This document shows, one piece after another, positions 42,150-51,506 of a stretch of 64,000 nucleotides of DNA. The DNA is taken from positions 124,001 through 188,000 of the forward strand of contig CAKSEY010000002.1 in NCBI GenBank assembly GCA_934448295.1, written 5' to 3'. The translations under genes and the position numbers were made by a program. The stretch's first letter is position 1, and each line of letters starts with the position of its first letter. The notes under the pieces are model-generated. The model worked only from the letters and a program-made list of their open reading frames with translations. It made no database searches and had not been told where the DNA came from. The stretch is from an uncultured Oscillospiraceae bacterium (GTDB taxonomy: Bacteria; Bacillota; Clostridia; Oscillospirales; Ruminococcaceae).

Positions 42150-42762
42150 TTACACCCTGTATTTATGCACCGACAGCGGGCTGATGTCCTGCAATACCGT
42201 GGAGGAAAGCGTTGAACTCGCCATACTTGGCGGCTGTTCCATCGTTCAGCTCCGGGAAAAGAACGCTTCCTCGCTGGAGCTTTTCCAGCTTGCAAAGCGC
42301 GTGAAGCAGGTCACGGACAAGTACAGCGTCCCGCTGATAATAAACGACCGTCTGGATATCTGCCAGGCTGTTGACGCGGCGGGAGTCCACCTGGGTCAGT
42401 CCGACCTCCCCTGCCGGGAGGCGCGCAGGATACTCGGCGCGGACAAGCTGATAGGCGTTTCCGCCGCCCTGCCGGAGGAAGCGGCAAAGGCTCAGGCTGA
42501 CGGCGCGGACTACCTCGGTGTTGGAGCGGTATTCACCACCTCGACCAAAACAAACACCCGCCCCGTCACTCCGGAAACTATCCGGGCGATAAGGCAGGCA
42601 GTGACTATTCCTTTCGTGGTGATAGGCGGCGTGAATCCGCAGAACATCACCCAGCTTTACGGGCTGGGGATAAACGGCGCGGCGGTCATCTCCGCGGTAA
42701 TCGCCCAGCCGGATATCACGGAAGCAGCAAGGGTCATGCGCGCGGCGGCTGAAAAGCTATAA
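42139..42762 (+). CDS. thiE: Thiamine-phosphate synthase
   Basis: It joins HMP-PP and thiazole phosphate to thiamine monophosphate. Start ATG 42139, overlapping thiM. Features are IVQLREKNASSLELFQLAK, LIINDRLDICQAVDAAGVH, HLGQSDLP and GADYLGVGAVFTTSTK, then VIGGVNPQNI. 207 residues, full length; last gene before a strong terminator. Confidence 0.96.
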   Translation: MNVDYTLYLCTDSGLMSCNTVEESVELAILGGCSIVQLREKNASSLELFQLAKRVKQVTDKYSVPLIINDRLDICQAVDAAGVHLGQSDLPCREARRILGADKLIGVSAALPEEAAKAQADGADYLGVGAVFTTSTKTNTRPVTPETIRAIRQAVTIPFVVIGGVNPQNITQLYGLGINGAAVISAVIAQPDITEAARVMRAAAEKL

Positions 42763-42766
42763 CAGA

Positions 42767-42795
42767 AACGGAGAGGTTCGCGCCTCTCCGTTTTC
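42767..42795 (+). terminator. thiE terminator
   Basis: AACGGAGAGG pairs with CCTCTCCGTT, followed by TTTC. Confidence 0.85.
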
Positions 42796-42804
42796 TATTG
42801 TTTT

Positions 42805-42950
42805 GTAGGGGAGTGGCTTGCCCCTCCCGCCCTTATATGCAGCGCGTCCTTGCGCTGCTTTGGGGCGGTTTGGACAAACGTCCTGTTTGCCCCTCCCGCC
42901 GTTTAATTTCGTGGCACAAAAGTTCCGGGATGGGCAAGCCCGTCCCCTAC
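42805..42950. mobile_element. Palindrome-ended (MITE-like) repeat element
   Basis: Outer 24-nt inverted repeats match at about 21 positions: GTAGGGGAGTGGCTTGCC... (from 42805) and ...GGGCAAGCCCGTCCCCTAC (to 42950). Inside are hairpins CAGCGC/GCGCTG and GGAC/GTCC and another G-rich arm. It contains no gene. The arm is shared with the repeat at 31042-31069, so this is likely a non-autonomous dispersed element. Confidence 0.65.
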
Positions 42951-42965
42951 GGAATCATATGCGAA

Positions 42966-44153
42966 TTATTTCAGCAGTTCCTTAGCCGCCGCGCCGAGAA
43001 TCTTCACACCCTTTACTATCTGCTCGTCGGTGGGGGTGGAATAGTTCAGGCGGAACGAATGAGAAACCGCGCTCTCGTCAGCGAGAAACGCATTTCCAGG
43101 CACTACCGCGACCTTGCGCTCAACAGCGCCCTTGCAGAATGCGTTCATGTCGTATTTATCCGGCAGAGTAGCCCAGATAAACAGACCTCCCTGCGGGCGG
43201 GTGAAGCTGATGAATTCCGGAAGCTCCGCAGAAAGTCCGTCCAGCATGAGTTTGCACTTGTGGCGGTAGATAGCCTGGAGCTTTTTCAGGTGCTCGTCAA
43301 AATCCACAGTGGTCAGGAATCTGTACGTCAGCATCTGCGCCCAGATGTTCGTGTGCACCGTGCTGGTCTGGAGACCTACCACCGCCTTTGACGTTACCTC
43401 GGACGAACCGAGCAGATATCCCACGCGCAGCCCCGGCGCAAGCGTCTTGGAGAATGTTCCGCAGTAAAGCACGTTGCCCTTTGTATCCAGCTCCTTGACG
43501 GACTTCACGTCCTCGCCCTCAAAGCGGAGCGCCCCGTAGGGGTTGTCCTCCAGTATGTACACGCCGTATTTCTCCGCCAGTGCCAGCATTTCCTTACGGC
43601 GCTGGAGCGTTGTCGTCCTGCCGGTGGGGTTCTGGAAGTTCGGGATAGTGTAGATGAATTTCGTGGTGGGATTCGCCTTGAGCGCCTCCTCCAGCTTTTC
43701 GGGTATCATTCCGTCGTCGTCCATGGGGACTCCCACCAGCTTTACGCCGTAGCTCCTGAATGCGTTCAGGGAGCCCACGAACGCCGGATCCTCGCAGATT
43801 ATCACATCGCCCTCGTTGCAGAGTATCTTCGCGGTGGTCTCTATCGCCTGCTGTGCGCCGCTGGTGATTATCACCTGATCTCCGTCATGGAAAAGGTTCT
43901 TCCTGGCGAGGTCGTCCTTCAGCCACTCGCGGAGCTTCGGGTAACCCTCGGTGATAGAGTACTGGAGCGCATTTATCGGCTCCTCCCTGAAAATATCCGC
44001 GGACAGCTTCGCGATAACGTCAGTCGGGAATGCCTCCGGCGCGGGATTTCCGGCGGCAAAGCTGATGACCTCCGGGTCTGCTGTGAACTTGAGTATCTCA
44101 CGGATAGCAGACGGCTGGAGTCCTGATACACGGTCAGAAAATGGTTTAAGCAT
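42966..44153 (-). CDS. PLP-dependent aminotransferase, class I/II (2-aminoadipate type)
   Basis: A 395-residue fold-type I aminotransferase: FAAGNPAPEAFPTDVI, ITSGAQQAIETTAKIL, IPNFQNPTGRTTTLQRR, DNPYGALRFEG and the PLP lysine in YCGTFSKTLAPGLRVGYL. It resembles the LysN/aromatic aminotransferase group (MocR-like catalytic domain without the DNA-binding part). The substrate is unknown. It is monocistronic with its own promoter. Confidence 0.92.
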   Translation of the reverse strand: MLKPFSDRVSGLQPSAIREILKFTADPEVISFAAGNPAPEAFPTDVIAKLSADIFREEPINALQYSITEGYPKLREWLKDDLARKNLFHDGDQVIITSGAQQAIETTAKILCNEGDVIICEDPAFVGSLNAFRSYGVKLVGVPMDDDGMIPEKLEEALKANPTTKFIYTIPNFQNPTGRTTTLQRRKEMLALAEKYGVYILEDNPYGALRFEGEDVKSVKELDTKGNVLYCGTFSKTLAPGLRVGYLLGSSEVTSKAVVGLQTSTVHTNIWAQMLTYRFLTTVDFDEHLKKLQAIYRHKCKLMLDGLSAELPEFISFTRPQGGLFIWATLPDKYDMNAFCKGAVERKVAVVPGNAFLADESAVSHSFRLNYSTPTDEQIVKGVKILGAAAKELLK

Positions 44154-44201
44154 GGTTTTATCTCCTGTCTGCGGCAGAGAGCCGCGAATTATTCTGTAAG
44201 T

Positions 44202-44230
44202 ATTATACCACTAACCGCCGCATATGTAAA
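44202..44230 (-). promoter_or_regulatory. Aminotransferase promoter
   Basis: Minus-strand TTTACA (44230-44225) and TATAAT (44207-44202) with a 17-nt spacer. A GCGGC/GCCGC hairpin lies in the leader at 44171-44185. Confidence 0.75.
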
Positions 44231-44263
44231 GGTATTTCCCCCGCATTTTGCCGATTATTGTTG

Positions 44264-44293
44264 TTGACAATCAGCGTTACACTGTGCTATAAT
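44264..44293 (+). promoter_or_regulatory. Promoter of the DUF389 gene
   Basis: TTGACA (44264-44269) and TATAAT (44288-44293) with an 18-nt spacer. Confidence 0.8.
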
Positions 44294-44324
44294 GTAGGAA
44301 ATTATTTCAAAAAGAGGTCAGAAC

Positions 44325-45800
44325 ATGAGCAAAGTAACCGAAAAAGCCGACGAGATAGACAAGGACATACACAAGGAGATCAAGAAAATCAAGGAAGAAC
44401 GCAGGGAAAAGCGCACCGGCGTGCGGAAATTCTTCGGAGATATGCTGAATATGCACGACGGAATGATGAGCTATGAAGCCATAGACGAAATGATGCTTGA
44501 AAACACCGTTATCCACGGCCCGAATATGTGGATACTGTGTCTGGCGGCGCTGATAGCTTCCATCGGTCTCAACATGAACTCCACCGCCGTAATAATCGGC
44601 GCGATGCTTATTTCCCCGCTGATGAGCGGTATCATGACAATGGGCTATTCCCTCGCCGTGCGCGACCTGCGGCTGCTGCGTCGGGCCCTGCTGAGATTCG
44701 GCACGCAGGTGGTCATAAGCCTGATAAGCTCCACAGTTTACTTCCTGATAACCCCCATAGACACTCCCACCGCCGAGATGATAGCCCGCACCAGCCCCAC
44801 GATATGGGACGTGCTTATCGCCCTGTTCGGCGGGATCGCTGGCGCGATAGGAAACACCCGCGAGAAAAAGGGCAACGTCATTCCCGGCGTTGCGATAGCC
44901 ACCGCGCTCATGCCGCCGCTGTGCACGGCGGGCTACGGAATAGCCTCCGGGCAGCCGTCGTTCTTCCTCGGCGCGTTTTATCTGTTCCTGATAAACACGC
45001 TGTTCATCTCGCTTTCGACAATGATAGTCACCCTGATGCTCCGCGTGCCCTATCACAGGAGCGTGAGCGACAAGCGGCAGAAGGCCATCAACCGCGGCGT
45101 TGCCGCCATCACGATAATCGCCGCAGTGCCCAGCGTTTTCTTCGGGGCTTCGACCGTGTACGGCTCCATTATGGACAAAAATATTTCCAGCTACCTCAGC
45201 GGGGAATTCGTGTTCCCGAGCACCTCACTTGTTAAGAGCAGCGCCGACAAGAACGCAAAGAGCATTTCCGTCAGCCTCGTGGGAACTCCGATATCCGACG
45301 AGGTGATCTCCATGCTGGAGCAGGAAATGCCGAAATATGGTCTGGACGGCTACACCCTTACCGTGACCCAGAACAGCGTTATCGACATGACCGACGCAGA
45401 GGACAGCACCGACAAAATAACAATAGCCTTGCAGGAGAACCGGATAGAGGAGCTCCAGCAGCAGATATCCGAGCAGGAGGAGGAAATTTCCGGGCTGAAA
45501 GCCGAAAACTCCGGATTAAAGGACGTTATCGACTATGCGGCAGTTGCAGAAAAGGCGGCAAAGGTGTTCCCGGAGCTTGGCAATGTCCGCTGCGGCAGCA
45601 CATCCGGCGTCGGCGGCGACCACGCGATACTTCTCGCCGAAACGCGGATACAGCTTGACGAAAACGCGCAGCAGCACATCAGGAATTGGCTCGCGGCAGA
45701 AACCGGGAACTCCGAAGCGGAGCTGTACATAACATATAACCCGCCGGAAACCGCAGAATCTACGCTGGAATCTGCGGAAGCAACGGCTGAAACTGAATAA
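44325..45800 (+). CDS. DUF389 membrane protein
   Basis: 491 residues. A charged coiled N-terminus (about 1-35) precedes a DUF389 core with about five membrane helices: NSTAVIIGAMLISPLMSGIM, GNTREKKGNVIPGVAIATAL and MPPLCTAGYGIASG. The C-terminal half is soluble, with a Gln/Glu-rich coiled coil (about 370-415) and a beta-rich end. DUF389 proteins are uncharacterised; the conserved glycine-rich helices suggest transport. It is monocistronic. Confidence 0.88.
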   Translation: MSKVTEKADEIDKDIHKEIKKIKEERREKRTGVRKFFGDMLNMHDGMMSYEAIDEMMLENTVIHGPNMWILCLAALIASIGLNMNSTAVIIGAMLISPLMSGIMTMGYSLAVRDLRLLRRALLRFGTQVVISLISSTVYFLITPIDTPTAEMIARTSPTIWDVLIALFGGIAGAIGNTREKKGNVIPGVAIATALMPPLCTAGYGIASGQPSFFLGAFYLFLINTLFISLSTMIVTLMLRVPYHRSVSDKRQKAINRGVAAITIIAAVPSVFFGASTVYGSIMDKNISSYLSGEFVFPSTSLVKSSADKNAKSISVSLVGTPISDEVISMLEQEMPKYGLDGYTLTVTQNSVIDMTDAEDSTDKITIALQENRIEELQQQISEQEEEISGLKAENSGLKDVIDYAAVAEKAAKVFPELGNVRCGSTSGVGGDHAILLAETRIQLDENAQQHIRNWLAAETGNSEAELYITYNPPETAESTLESAEATAETE

Positions 45801-45805
45801 AACAA

Positions 45806-45828
45806 AGGCGCCGAAATTAACGGCGCCT
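45806..45828. terminator. Terminator between DUF389 and EAL genes
   Basis: AGGCGCCG/CGGCGCCT stem with a 7-nt loop. On the minus strand it is followed by TTGTTTT-like sequence, so it best serves the EAL gene. Confidence 0.75.
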
Positions 45829-45834
45829 ATATTA

Positions 45835-48800
45835 TTATACGTTCTGCGGTTCGGAGGGTTCCTCCGGCTTGTCGGGAGCTTCGCCGCTTTCCTTTGTCGG
45901 TTCGGTCTCCTGCGGCTTTTCCGGGGCTTCCGGTTTATCTGCCGACTTTGTTTCTATTGCCGCCTGATGCGCGTGCTCCTGGGCTTCGTAGCGCTTAAGC
46001 TGCTGCGCGGCGGCTCTTTCTTTCTTCGCCTTTATCTTGTCGAGGTCGTCATACCAGAGCTTCTCAAAATCCGCAATGGGCATGGGCTTAGCGAAATAAT
46101 AGCCCTGAACCATCGCGCAGTGTATCTCCGTCAGGAATTCCACCTGTTCGCGGGTCTCAACGCCCTCGGAAATAACGTCCATGTCGAGATTCTTTGCGAG
46201 ATCCACAACGGTGGAGATAACCGCGCGGCCCTTCTCGGTGTTCATGGTGTCGCTGAAAAATTCCTTGTCTATCTTCACCACGTCAACCGGCATATCCTTC
46301 AGCATATTCAGCGAGGAATAACCGGAGCCGAAGTCGTCCAGGGACAGCTTGAAGCCTATCTCGTGGAGCTTGTGCATGATTTTCAGCAGCTTCTCGGCGT
46401 TCTCAGTGAAAACGCTCTCGGTAAGCTCCAGCTCGATGTACTCGTACGGAATGTCGTATTTGTCCACTATCTCGCGCAGCCGCCAGATATAGTCGTCATA
46501 GTTCAGGTGAAGCCTTGACTGGTTCACTGAGATGACCACCGGCTTCTTGCCCTCGTCTATCCAGTGGCGCATGGTGCGGCATACCTCTTCAAGTATGAAG
46601 AAGTCAAGCTCCACCACAAAGCCGTTCTTTTCGGCTATCGGGATAAAGTCGCCGGGGGAGATGAACCCGAACTCCGGGCTGTTCCAGCGGATAAGAGCCT
46701 CCGCGCCTTCAATATTGCGGGAGCGCAGGCCATATTTCGGCTGGAGATAGCACTGGAACTCGCGCTTTCTCAGCGCCGTTGGCATTATGTTTTCATAGTC
46801 CTTTTCGCGCAGTGCCTTGTCGCGTATCGAGCCGTCATAGAATGCGATAGAGGAGAAGTGCGTGCCCTTTAAAGTGCTCTTGGCTATCTTGCAGCGGTCA
46901 AGCGCCGTGTTGAGGTCTATGTCGTCCTTGTGTACCTCGTTCGCGCACTGACCCAGCCGACAGATTCCCGCGCTGAATACCACGGGGTACTTCACGAAAA
47001 GCGCGTTGCGGCGGTCGAATTCCTCGAAGATGTCGTTTATCCTGGTGCGCAGCTCGATATCGGTCGCGTCCTTTATCATCAGCGCGAAATTATCGTCCGT
47101 CAGGCGGGCGAATATCTCGTCGCTGCCCATATTGTCGGAAACTGTCTTGTGCAGGCGGTCGAGCATCTTGTTGCCCTCGTCATAGCCAAGGCGGTCGTTG
47201 ACATACTTGAACTTGTCGATATCGAACAGCACCACCGCCCAGTTATCCGGGGAGGAATGCTTGAGTATCTTCTTCGCGTCCTCAAAGAACTTCGCGCGGC
47301 TCCTGCCGCCGGTGAGCTGGTCGGTATCCGCGCCGCGGCGGCTGCGGAACGAGTTCACGCACATGAGAATGAATACCACCGCGAGAATCAGCAGAACGCC
47401 CGCTATTATCCACGCGAGATAATCCTCAACGAACTGATTCGAGCCGGAAGCCCCGTCGTTTCCGGCGACAGCGGAGGAATACGAAGCAATTATCGCGTCA
47501 TTATCGCCATAGCAGGAAACCGACTTGCCGAGTATCCTGAAAAGATCCGTCTGGTCGCTGGCGACTGCTAAACACTCGGTGTGGAGCGCAGACTCCACCT
47601 CTAATATGCTGAGCCCGCTGTCCTGCGCGTTAAGCTGGCAGACAAGCTCTCCTGCCTCTGCGAATACTATATCAGCTCCGCCTGACGCCACAGCGTCGAT
47701 ACATTCCTTCTCATTGTCGTAATGCAGCACCTGGGCGCCGGGATATGTCACGGAAATATACTGCGAGATATCGTCGTCGGAGGAGGGCACGGCAAACCTT
47801 GTGCGTGAGCTTATCGTGCTTCCGGGCTTTCCTGCGGCGACCATCGGGATACGCGCATAGGGCGCGGTAATGCTGAACTCCGGGTGATCGGAAAGGCTGT
47901 CGGCGTTCACGCCGCATATCGCCTGTACCTCTCCGTTCTGGAGAGCCGCGATACAGTCGCTGAGCGTGCTGAACGGCACTATCTTAAACGTCAGACCGCT
48001 TATCTTCTCGATATCCTCCAGGATCATCTGCGTGGGGCCCGTGAGGGATTCAGCGGATTTATCCCAGCTGTCCATCATGCTGGACTGGAGGTCATACGCT
48101 ATCCTTATCTGCTTTGTTTTCTCGATATAGTGCTTCTCGGAGCTTGTCAGCGCATAGCGAAAGCTGCCGAACTGTGTAACGTACTTATCGAAAAGCTCGC
48201 CGGAAAAGCCGATATCCGTGGTAACAAGGCTGCCCACTGCGCCGTCAAGCTGGTCAAGCAGCGCGCTGTTCCTGCCAGAAGCAAGGAAGAAGCAGTCGTC
48301 TGTGTACATCTGATACACGATCATCTCGTCTCCCCAGGTGCGGAAGCAGTCCTTGGCGACAGCGTCTATCTTGCCGGATTCAAAGTCGCTGCGCATCTGG
48401 GATTCGGTGTCGTACGCCACGAACTGCGCCTTGCGCACCTCGGCGCCGATGAACGCGCTATTTATAAAGTATTTGCTGTAATCCTCTTTAAGATAACCGA
48501 TACGGCTGTCTTTGATGGTCTCAAAATCCTGATAGTCTATGCTGCTGTCCGCCGGGATATATACTGCGGCGAACTTGCTGGTTATTGAGAGCTTTGTCAG
48601 GGTCAGCTCCAGCGGCTGAGAGGAGCCGGCGGAGGTCATCGCCCGCCATGCGCTCAGCTCGCACTCGGCAACGCAGGGTATAACGTCTATCTCGCCGTTT
48701 GCAAGCTTTGCGGCAAGCTGCGGCGCTGTTCCCTCTACAAAGGTAAAGGTCAGCCCTGTGCGCTTGTGCATCTCACGGAGGTAATCCACCGCAAAGCCGC

Positions 48801-48963
48801 TGTATTTCCCGCCAATGGTATTGATCCCGTAATCCGGGTTCGCGCCGACGACCACATTGCCGCCGTCGCCCTGCACTGCGAACGAATTCAGCGGTATTAT
48901 CATCAGCGCCATCATCAGCGCCGCCGCCAGAGAAATTATCCTGTCAGCATACTTCCTAAACAT
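45835..48963 (-). CDS. Double solute-binding sensor with degenerate GGDEF and EAL phosphodiesterase
   Basis: About 1042 residues from ATG 48963 (MFRKYADRII, after GGAGG). A signal peptide is followed by two extracytoplasmic SBP_bac_3-like domains (about 30-270 and 280-505), a membrane helix (about 515-545), a GGDEF domain whose signature is LTDDNFAL (about 623), so cyclase activity is probably lost, and an EAL domain (about 735-970) with EALIRW, NQSRLHL, ELTESVF, DDFGSGYSSL and SEGVET. The EAL residues look intact, so it likely degrades c-di-GMP in response to a small ligand. A Pro/Glu/Lys-rich tail ends it. Confidence 0.92.
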   Translation of the reverse strand: MFRKYADRIISLAAALMMALMIIPLNSFAVQGDGGNVVVGANPDYGINTIGGKYSGFAVDYLREMHKRTGLTFTFVEGTAPQLAAKLANGEIDVIPCVAECELSAWRAMTSAGSSQPLELTLTKLSITSKFAAVYIPADSSIDYQDFETIKDSRIGYLKEDYSKYFINSAFIGAEVRKAQFVAYDTESQMRSDFESGKIDAVAKDCFRTWGDEMIVYQMYTDDCFFLASGRNSALLDQLDGAVGSLVTTDIGFSGELFDKYVTQFGSFRYALTSSEKHYIEKTKQIRIAYDLQSSMMDSWDKSAESLTGPTQMILEDIEKISGLTFKIVPFSTLSDCIAALQNGEVQAICGVNADSLSDHPEFSITAPYARIPMVAAGKPGSTISSRTRFAVPSSDDDISQYISVTYPGAQVLHYDNEKECIDAVASGGADIVFAEAGELVCQLNAQDSGLSILEVESALHTECLAVASDQTDLFRILGKSVSCYGDNDAIIASYSSAVAGNDGASGSNQFVEDYLAWIIAGVLLILAVVFILMCVNSFRSRRGADTDQLTGGRSRAKFFEDAKKILKHSSPDNWAVVLFDIDKFKYVNDRLGYDEGNKMLDRLHKTVSDNMGSDEIFARLTDDNFALMIKDATDIELRTRINDIFEEFDRRNALFVKYPVVFSAGICRLGQCANEVHKDDIDLNTALDRCKIAKSTLKGTHFSSIAFYDGSIRDKALREKDYENIMPTALRKREFQCYLQPKYGLRSRNIEGAEALIRWNSPEFGFISPGDFIPIAEKNGFVVELDFFILEEVCRTMRHWIDEGKKPVVISVNQSRLHLNYDDYIWRLREIVDKYDIPYEYIELELTESVFTENAEKLLKIMHKLHEIGFKLSLDDFGSGYSSLNMLKDMPVDVVKIDKEFFSDTMNTEKGRAVISTVVDLAKNLDMDVISEGVETREQVEFLTEIHCAMVQGYYFAKPMPIADFEKLWYDDLDKIKAKKERAAAQQLKRYEAQEHAHQAAIETKSADKPEAPEKPQETEPTKESGEAPDKPEEPSEPQNV

Positions 48964-49062
48964 GAAGCACCTCCGATGTGCCTTTAACGCAGGCACGGAA
49001 TATAATTTAAATGTAACAAAAAATTCAATTTTCTGTAAACAGGTCATCGTAACTCTTTTATC

Positions 49063-49091
49063 ATTATATCAAACCATGTAACTTTTTTCAA
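49063..49091 (-). promoter_or_regulatory. Promoter of the EAL sensor gene
   Basis: Minus-strand TTGAAA (49091-49086) and TATAAT (49068-49063) with a 17-nt spacer. The 48964-49282 gap holds this, the amylase promoter and AT-rich DNA, and no gene. Confidence 0.8.
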
Positions 49092-49162
49092 GGGGCATTG
49101 TAATATTTTTTCATTGTTTGCCAATATAATATTCAAAAATTGTAGATTTTGCACAACAAAAC

Positions 49163-49191
49163 TTGACTTTGAGACAAAAATGTGCTATAAT
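49163..49191 (+). promoter_or_regulatory. Promoter of the alpha-amylase-family gene
   Basis: TTGACT (49163-49168) and TATAAT (49186-49191) with a 17-nt spacer. The leader carries a hairpin CGGGTAA/TTACCCG (about 49217-49245). Confidence 0.8.
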
Positions 49192-49282
49192 AGCTTCATG
49201 AATCGACCTGTCATCCGGGTAAGCGACATTTATCGAATTACCCGCTTATACCGGTCATCTGACAAAAAGGAGAACCACAAGC

Positions 49283-50605
49283 ATGAAATGGTATGAAAAC
49301 GCAGTATTCTATCACATCTACCCCATCGGATATTTAGGCTGCCCCCGGCAGAACGACTTCACATCTGAGCCGACCCACAAGATACTCAGGGTGATAGACG
49401 ATATCCCTCATATAAAGGAGCTCGGCTGCAACGCCATCTACTTCGGCCCGGTGTTTGAATCCTCCGCGCACGGCTACGACACCGCAGACTACACCAAGAT
49501 AGATCGCCGCATCGGCACCAACGAGGACTTCAAGAAAGTCTGCGACGCGCTCCACGAGAATGGAATAAAGGTCGTTGTCGACGGCGTATTCAACCATGTC
49601 GGGCGCGATTTCTGGGCGTTTAAGGACGTGCGCGAGCACAAGCTGGGCAGTGCAAAGAAGGACTGGTTCCATGTGCGCGAGGGCAACGACGGCTACAACG
49701 ACGGCTTCTGGTACGAAGGCTGGGAGGGTCACTACGAGCTGGTAAAGCTCAACCTCTACAACCCGGAGGTAAAGCAGTACATCAAGGACTGCATCACCGG
49801 CTGGAAGAACGAATTCGGCATTGACGGCCTGCGCCTCGACGTTGCGTACTGCCTCGACCTCAACTTCCTGAAGGAGCTTCACGGCCACTGCAAGTGGCTC
49901 TCCGAGGACTTCTTCCTGCTTGGAGAAACGCTCCACGGCGACTACAACAGGTGGATGAACCCCGAAATGCTGGACAGCGTTACCAACTACGAGTGCTACA
50001 AGGGGCTGTTCTCCAGCTTCAACGAGATGAATATGTTTGAGATAGCGCACTCCATCAACCGCCAGTTCGGAAGCGAAAACTGGTGCCTTTACAGGGGAAA
50101 GCACCTTTACACCTTCGTAGACAACCATGATGTGAACCGTATCGCGACAATGCTCAAGACTAAGGAGCACCTGCCGCTCATATACACGCTGATGTTCATG
50201 ATGCCGGGAATCCCCGCAGTCTACTACGGAAGCGAGTTCGGCGTGACCGGCGACAAGAATCAGGGCGGCGACGACCAGCTCCGGCCGGAATTCGACCCCG
50301 AAAAGATGAAGAGCGAGGGTATACGCGACCTCACAGAGCATATCAGCAGGCTTGCGGAAATAGAAAAGGAGCACCCCGCGGCGGCGCTCGGCGACTACAA
50401 GCAGGTACAGCTCACCAACAGGCAGTATGCGTTCTCCCGCAGCGCTGAGGGCGAAACGCTGCTCACCGTTATCAATGCGGACGCAAATCCGTTTACTTTC
50501 AACCTGAACATGGGCGGGGAAAAGGAAAACCTGCTCACGGGCGAAGAAATGGAGCTCGGCGGACTTACACTCCCCGGCTTCACAAGCGCAGTTTTCAAGC
50601 TCTGA
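49283..50605 (+). CDS. Alpha-amylase-family glycoside hydrolase (GH13)
   Basis: A 440-residue cytoplasmic GH13 enzyme without a signal peptide. The barrel starts ENAVFYHIYPIGYLG; conserved regions are VVVDGVFNHVG, GLRLDVAYC (nucleophile Asp), FLLGETLHG (acid/base Glu) and FVDNHDVNR (Asp). A short C-terminal beta domain follows. It acts on maltodextrin-like alpha-glucans; the exact bond specificity (cyclomaltodextrinase or neopullulanase type) cannot be set. Monocistronic with its own terminator. Confidence 0.93.
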   Translation: MKWYENAVFYHIYPIGYLGCPRQNDFTSEPTHKILRVIDDIPHIKELGCNAIYFGPVFESSAHGYDTADYTKIDRRIGTNEDFKKVCDALHENGIKVVVDGVFNHVGRDFWAFKDVREHKLGSAKKDWFHVREGNDGYNDGFWYEGWEGHYELVKLNLYNPEVKQYIKDCITGWKNEFGIDGLRLDVAYCLDLNFLKELHGHCKWLSEDFFLLGETLHGDYNRWMNPEMLDSVTNYECYKGLFSSFNEMNMFEIAHSINRQFGSENWCLYRGKHLYTFVDNHDVNRIATMLKTKEHLPLIYTLMFMMPGIPAVYYGSEFGVTGDKNQGGDDQLRPEFDPEKMKSEGIRDLTEHISRLAEIEKEHPAAALGDYKQVQLTNRQYAFSRSAEGETLLTVINADANPFTFNLNMGGEKENLLTGEEMELGGLTLPGFTSAVFKL

Positions 50606-50620
50606 TAAACCACTGACAGC

Positions 50621-50662
50621 AATACCGCCGGAATGAATACGCACTCTCCCGGCGGTATTTTT
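50621..50662 (+). terminator. Terminator after the amylase gene
   Basis: AATACCGCCGG (50621-50631) pairs with CCGGCGGTATT (50649-50659), followed by TTTT. Confidence 0.85.
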
Positions 50663-50696
50663 CTACCCGTATCAGCTGACATTAAGGAGGTGCGGC

Positions 50697-51506
50697 ATGA
50701 AAAGAACCATTGCGATAATTTTGCTCATAATCGGCGGAGTACTTGCCTGCGGGCTTGGCATTCTGGGGCTGGCAGCGCCATTTGTTCTCACGTCGGGACT
50801 TAATCCGCTGTGCATTTTGTCACTTGCCGTACATACTGTGGCGGCGGTCTTTGTTCAGGGACTGTACCAGCGGCGCGGCTGGCTGAACAAATGGCAGTTC
50901 TGGCTGTGCGCCGGGCTTCCCTCAACGATGATAGGCGGAGGAATGCTGATCGTCGTCATGATCCTTGATAACGCAGGATACTTTCACGGCTTTTTCGCAG
51001 GATTAGGAGAATTTCTGATCTCCTTTGCCGTTCTCGTCTATTCCGGGGGCTTCTTTGCCCTGCTCGGGATCGTGCTGCTGATAAAGCACGCAGTCAGCCG
51101 GAAAGACCGCATTCCCGTGATACTCCTCGTCATCGGCGGAGTACCCGCCTGCGCCATTGCCGCCGCATTATGCGCCGCGCTGATACTCGCAGCCTCGCAG
51201 TGGCTCTGGTTTTTATGCGCGGTCGTTCTCGCGGGGCATATCGCCGGGGCGGAGCTCCTCCAGCGGCTGTACCAGAAGCGCGGCTGGCTGAACGCGCTGA
51301 ATTTCTGGGCGTACTCCGGGGTTCCCGCACTTATTATCGGGATAGTCCTGAAAATTGTCGATGTTTTACGCTCCGGAACGTGGTATTTCACAGATGAGCT
51401 TGTATCCGTGGCGGCGGCACTGCTTATCATATATCCTGTGGTTTTTCTCGCGGGATTTGGTATCTGGCTGCTGGGGAGCGCTCCCGCCCGAAAGGATAAA
51501 ACATGA
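50697..51506 (+). CDS. Polytopic membrane protein with internal duplication
   Basis: A 269-residue protein with about seven membrane helices. Two halves repeat: YQRRGWLNKWQFWLCAGLPS (about residue 57) and YQKRGWLNALNFWAYSGVPA (about 191), each followed by a Gly/Ile-rich helix. No named family is recognised. The next gene overlaps (ATGA) and carries a third copy of the same module, so the two proteins may form one complex. Confidence 0.7.
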   Translation: MKRTIAIILLIIGGVLACGLGILGLAAPFVLTSGLNPLCILSLAVHTVAAVFVQGLYQRRGWLNKWQFWLCAGLPSTMIGGGMLIVVMILDNAGYFHGFFAGLGEFLISFAVLVYSGGFFALLGIVLLIKHAVSRKDRIPVILLVIGGVPACAIAAALCAALILAASQWLWFLCAVVLAGHIAGAELLQRLYQKRGWLNALNFWAYSGVPALIIGIVLKIVDVLRSGTWYFTDELVSVAAALLIIYPVVFLAGFGIWLLGSAPARKDKT

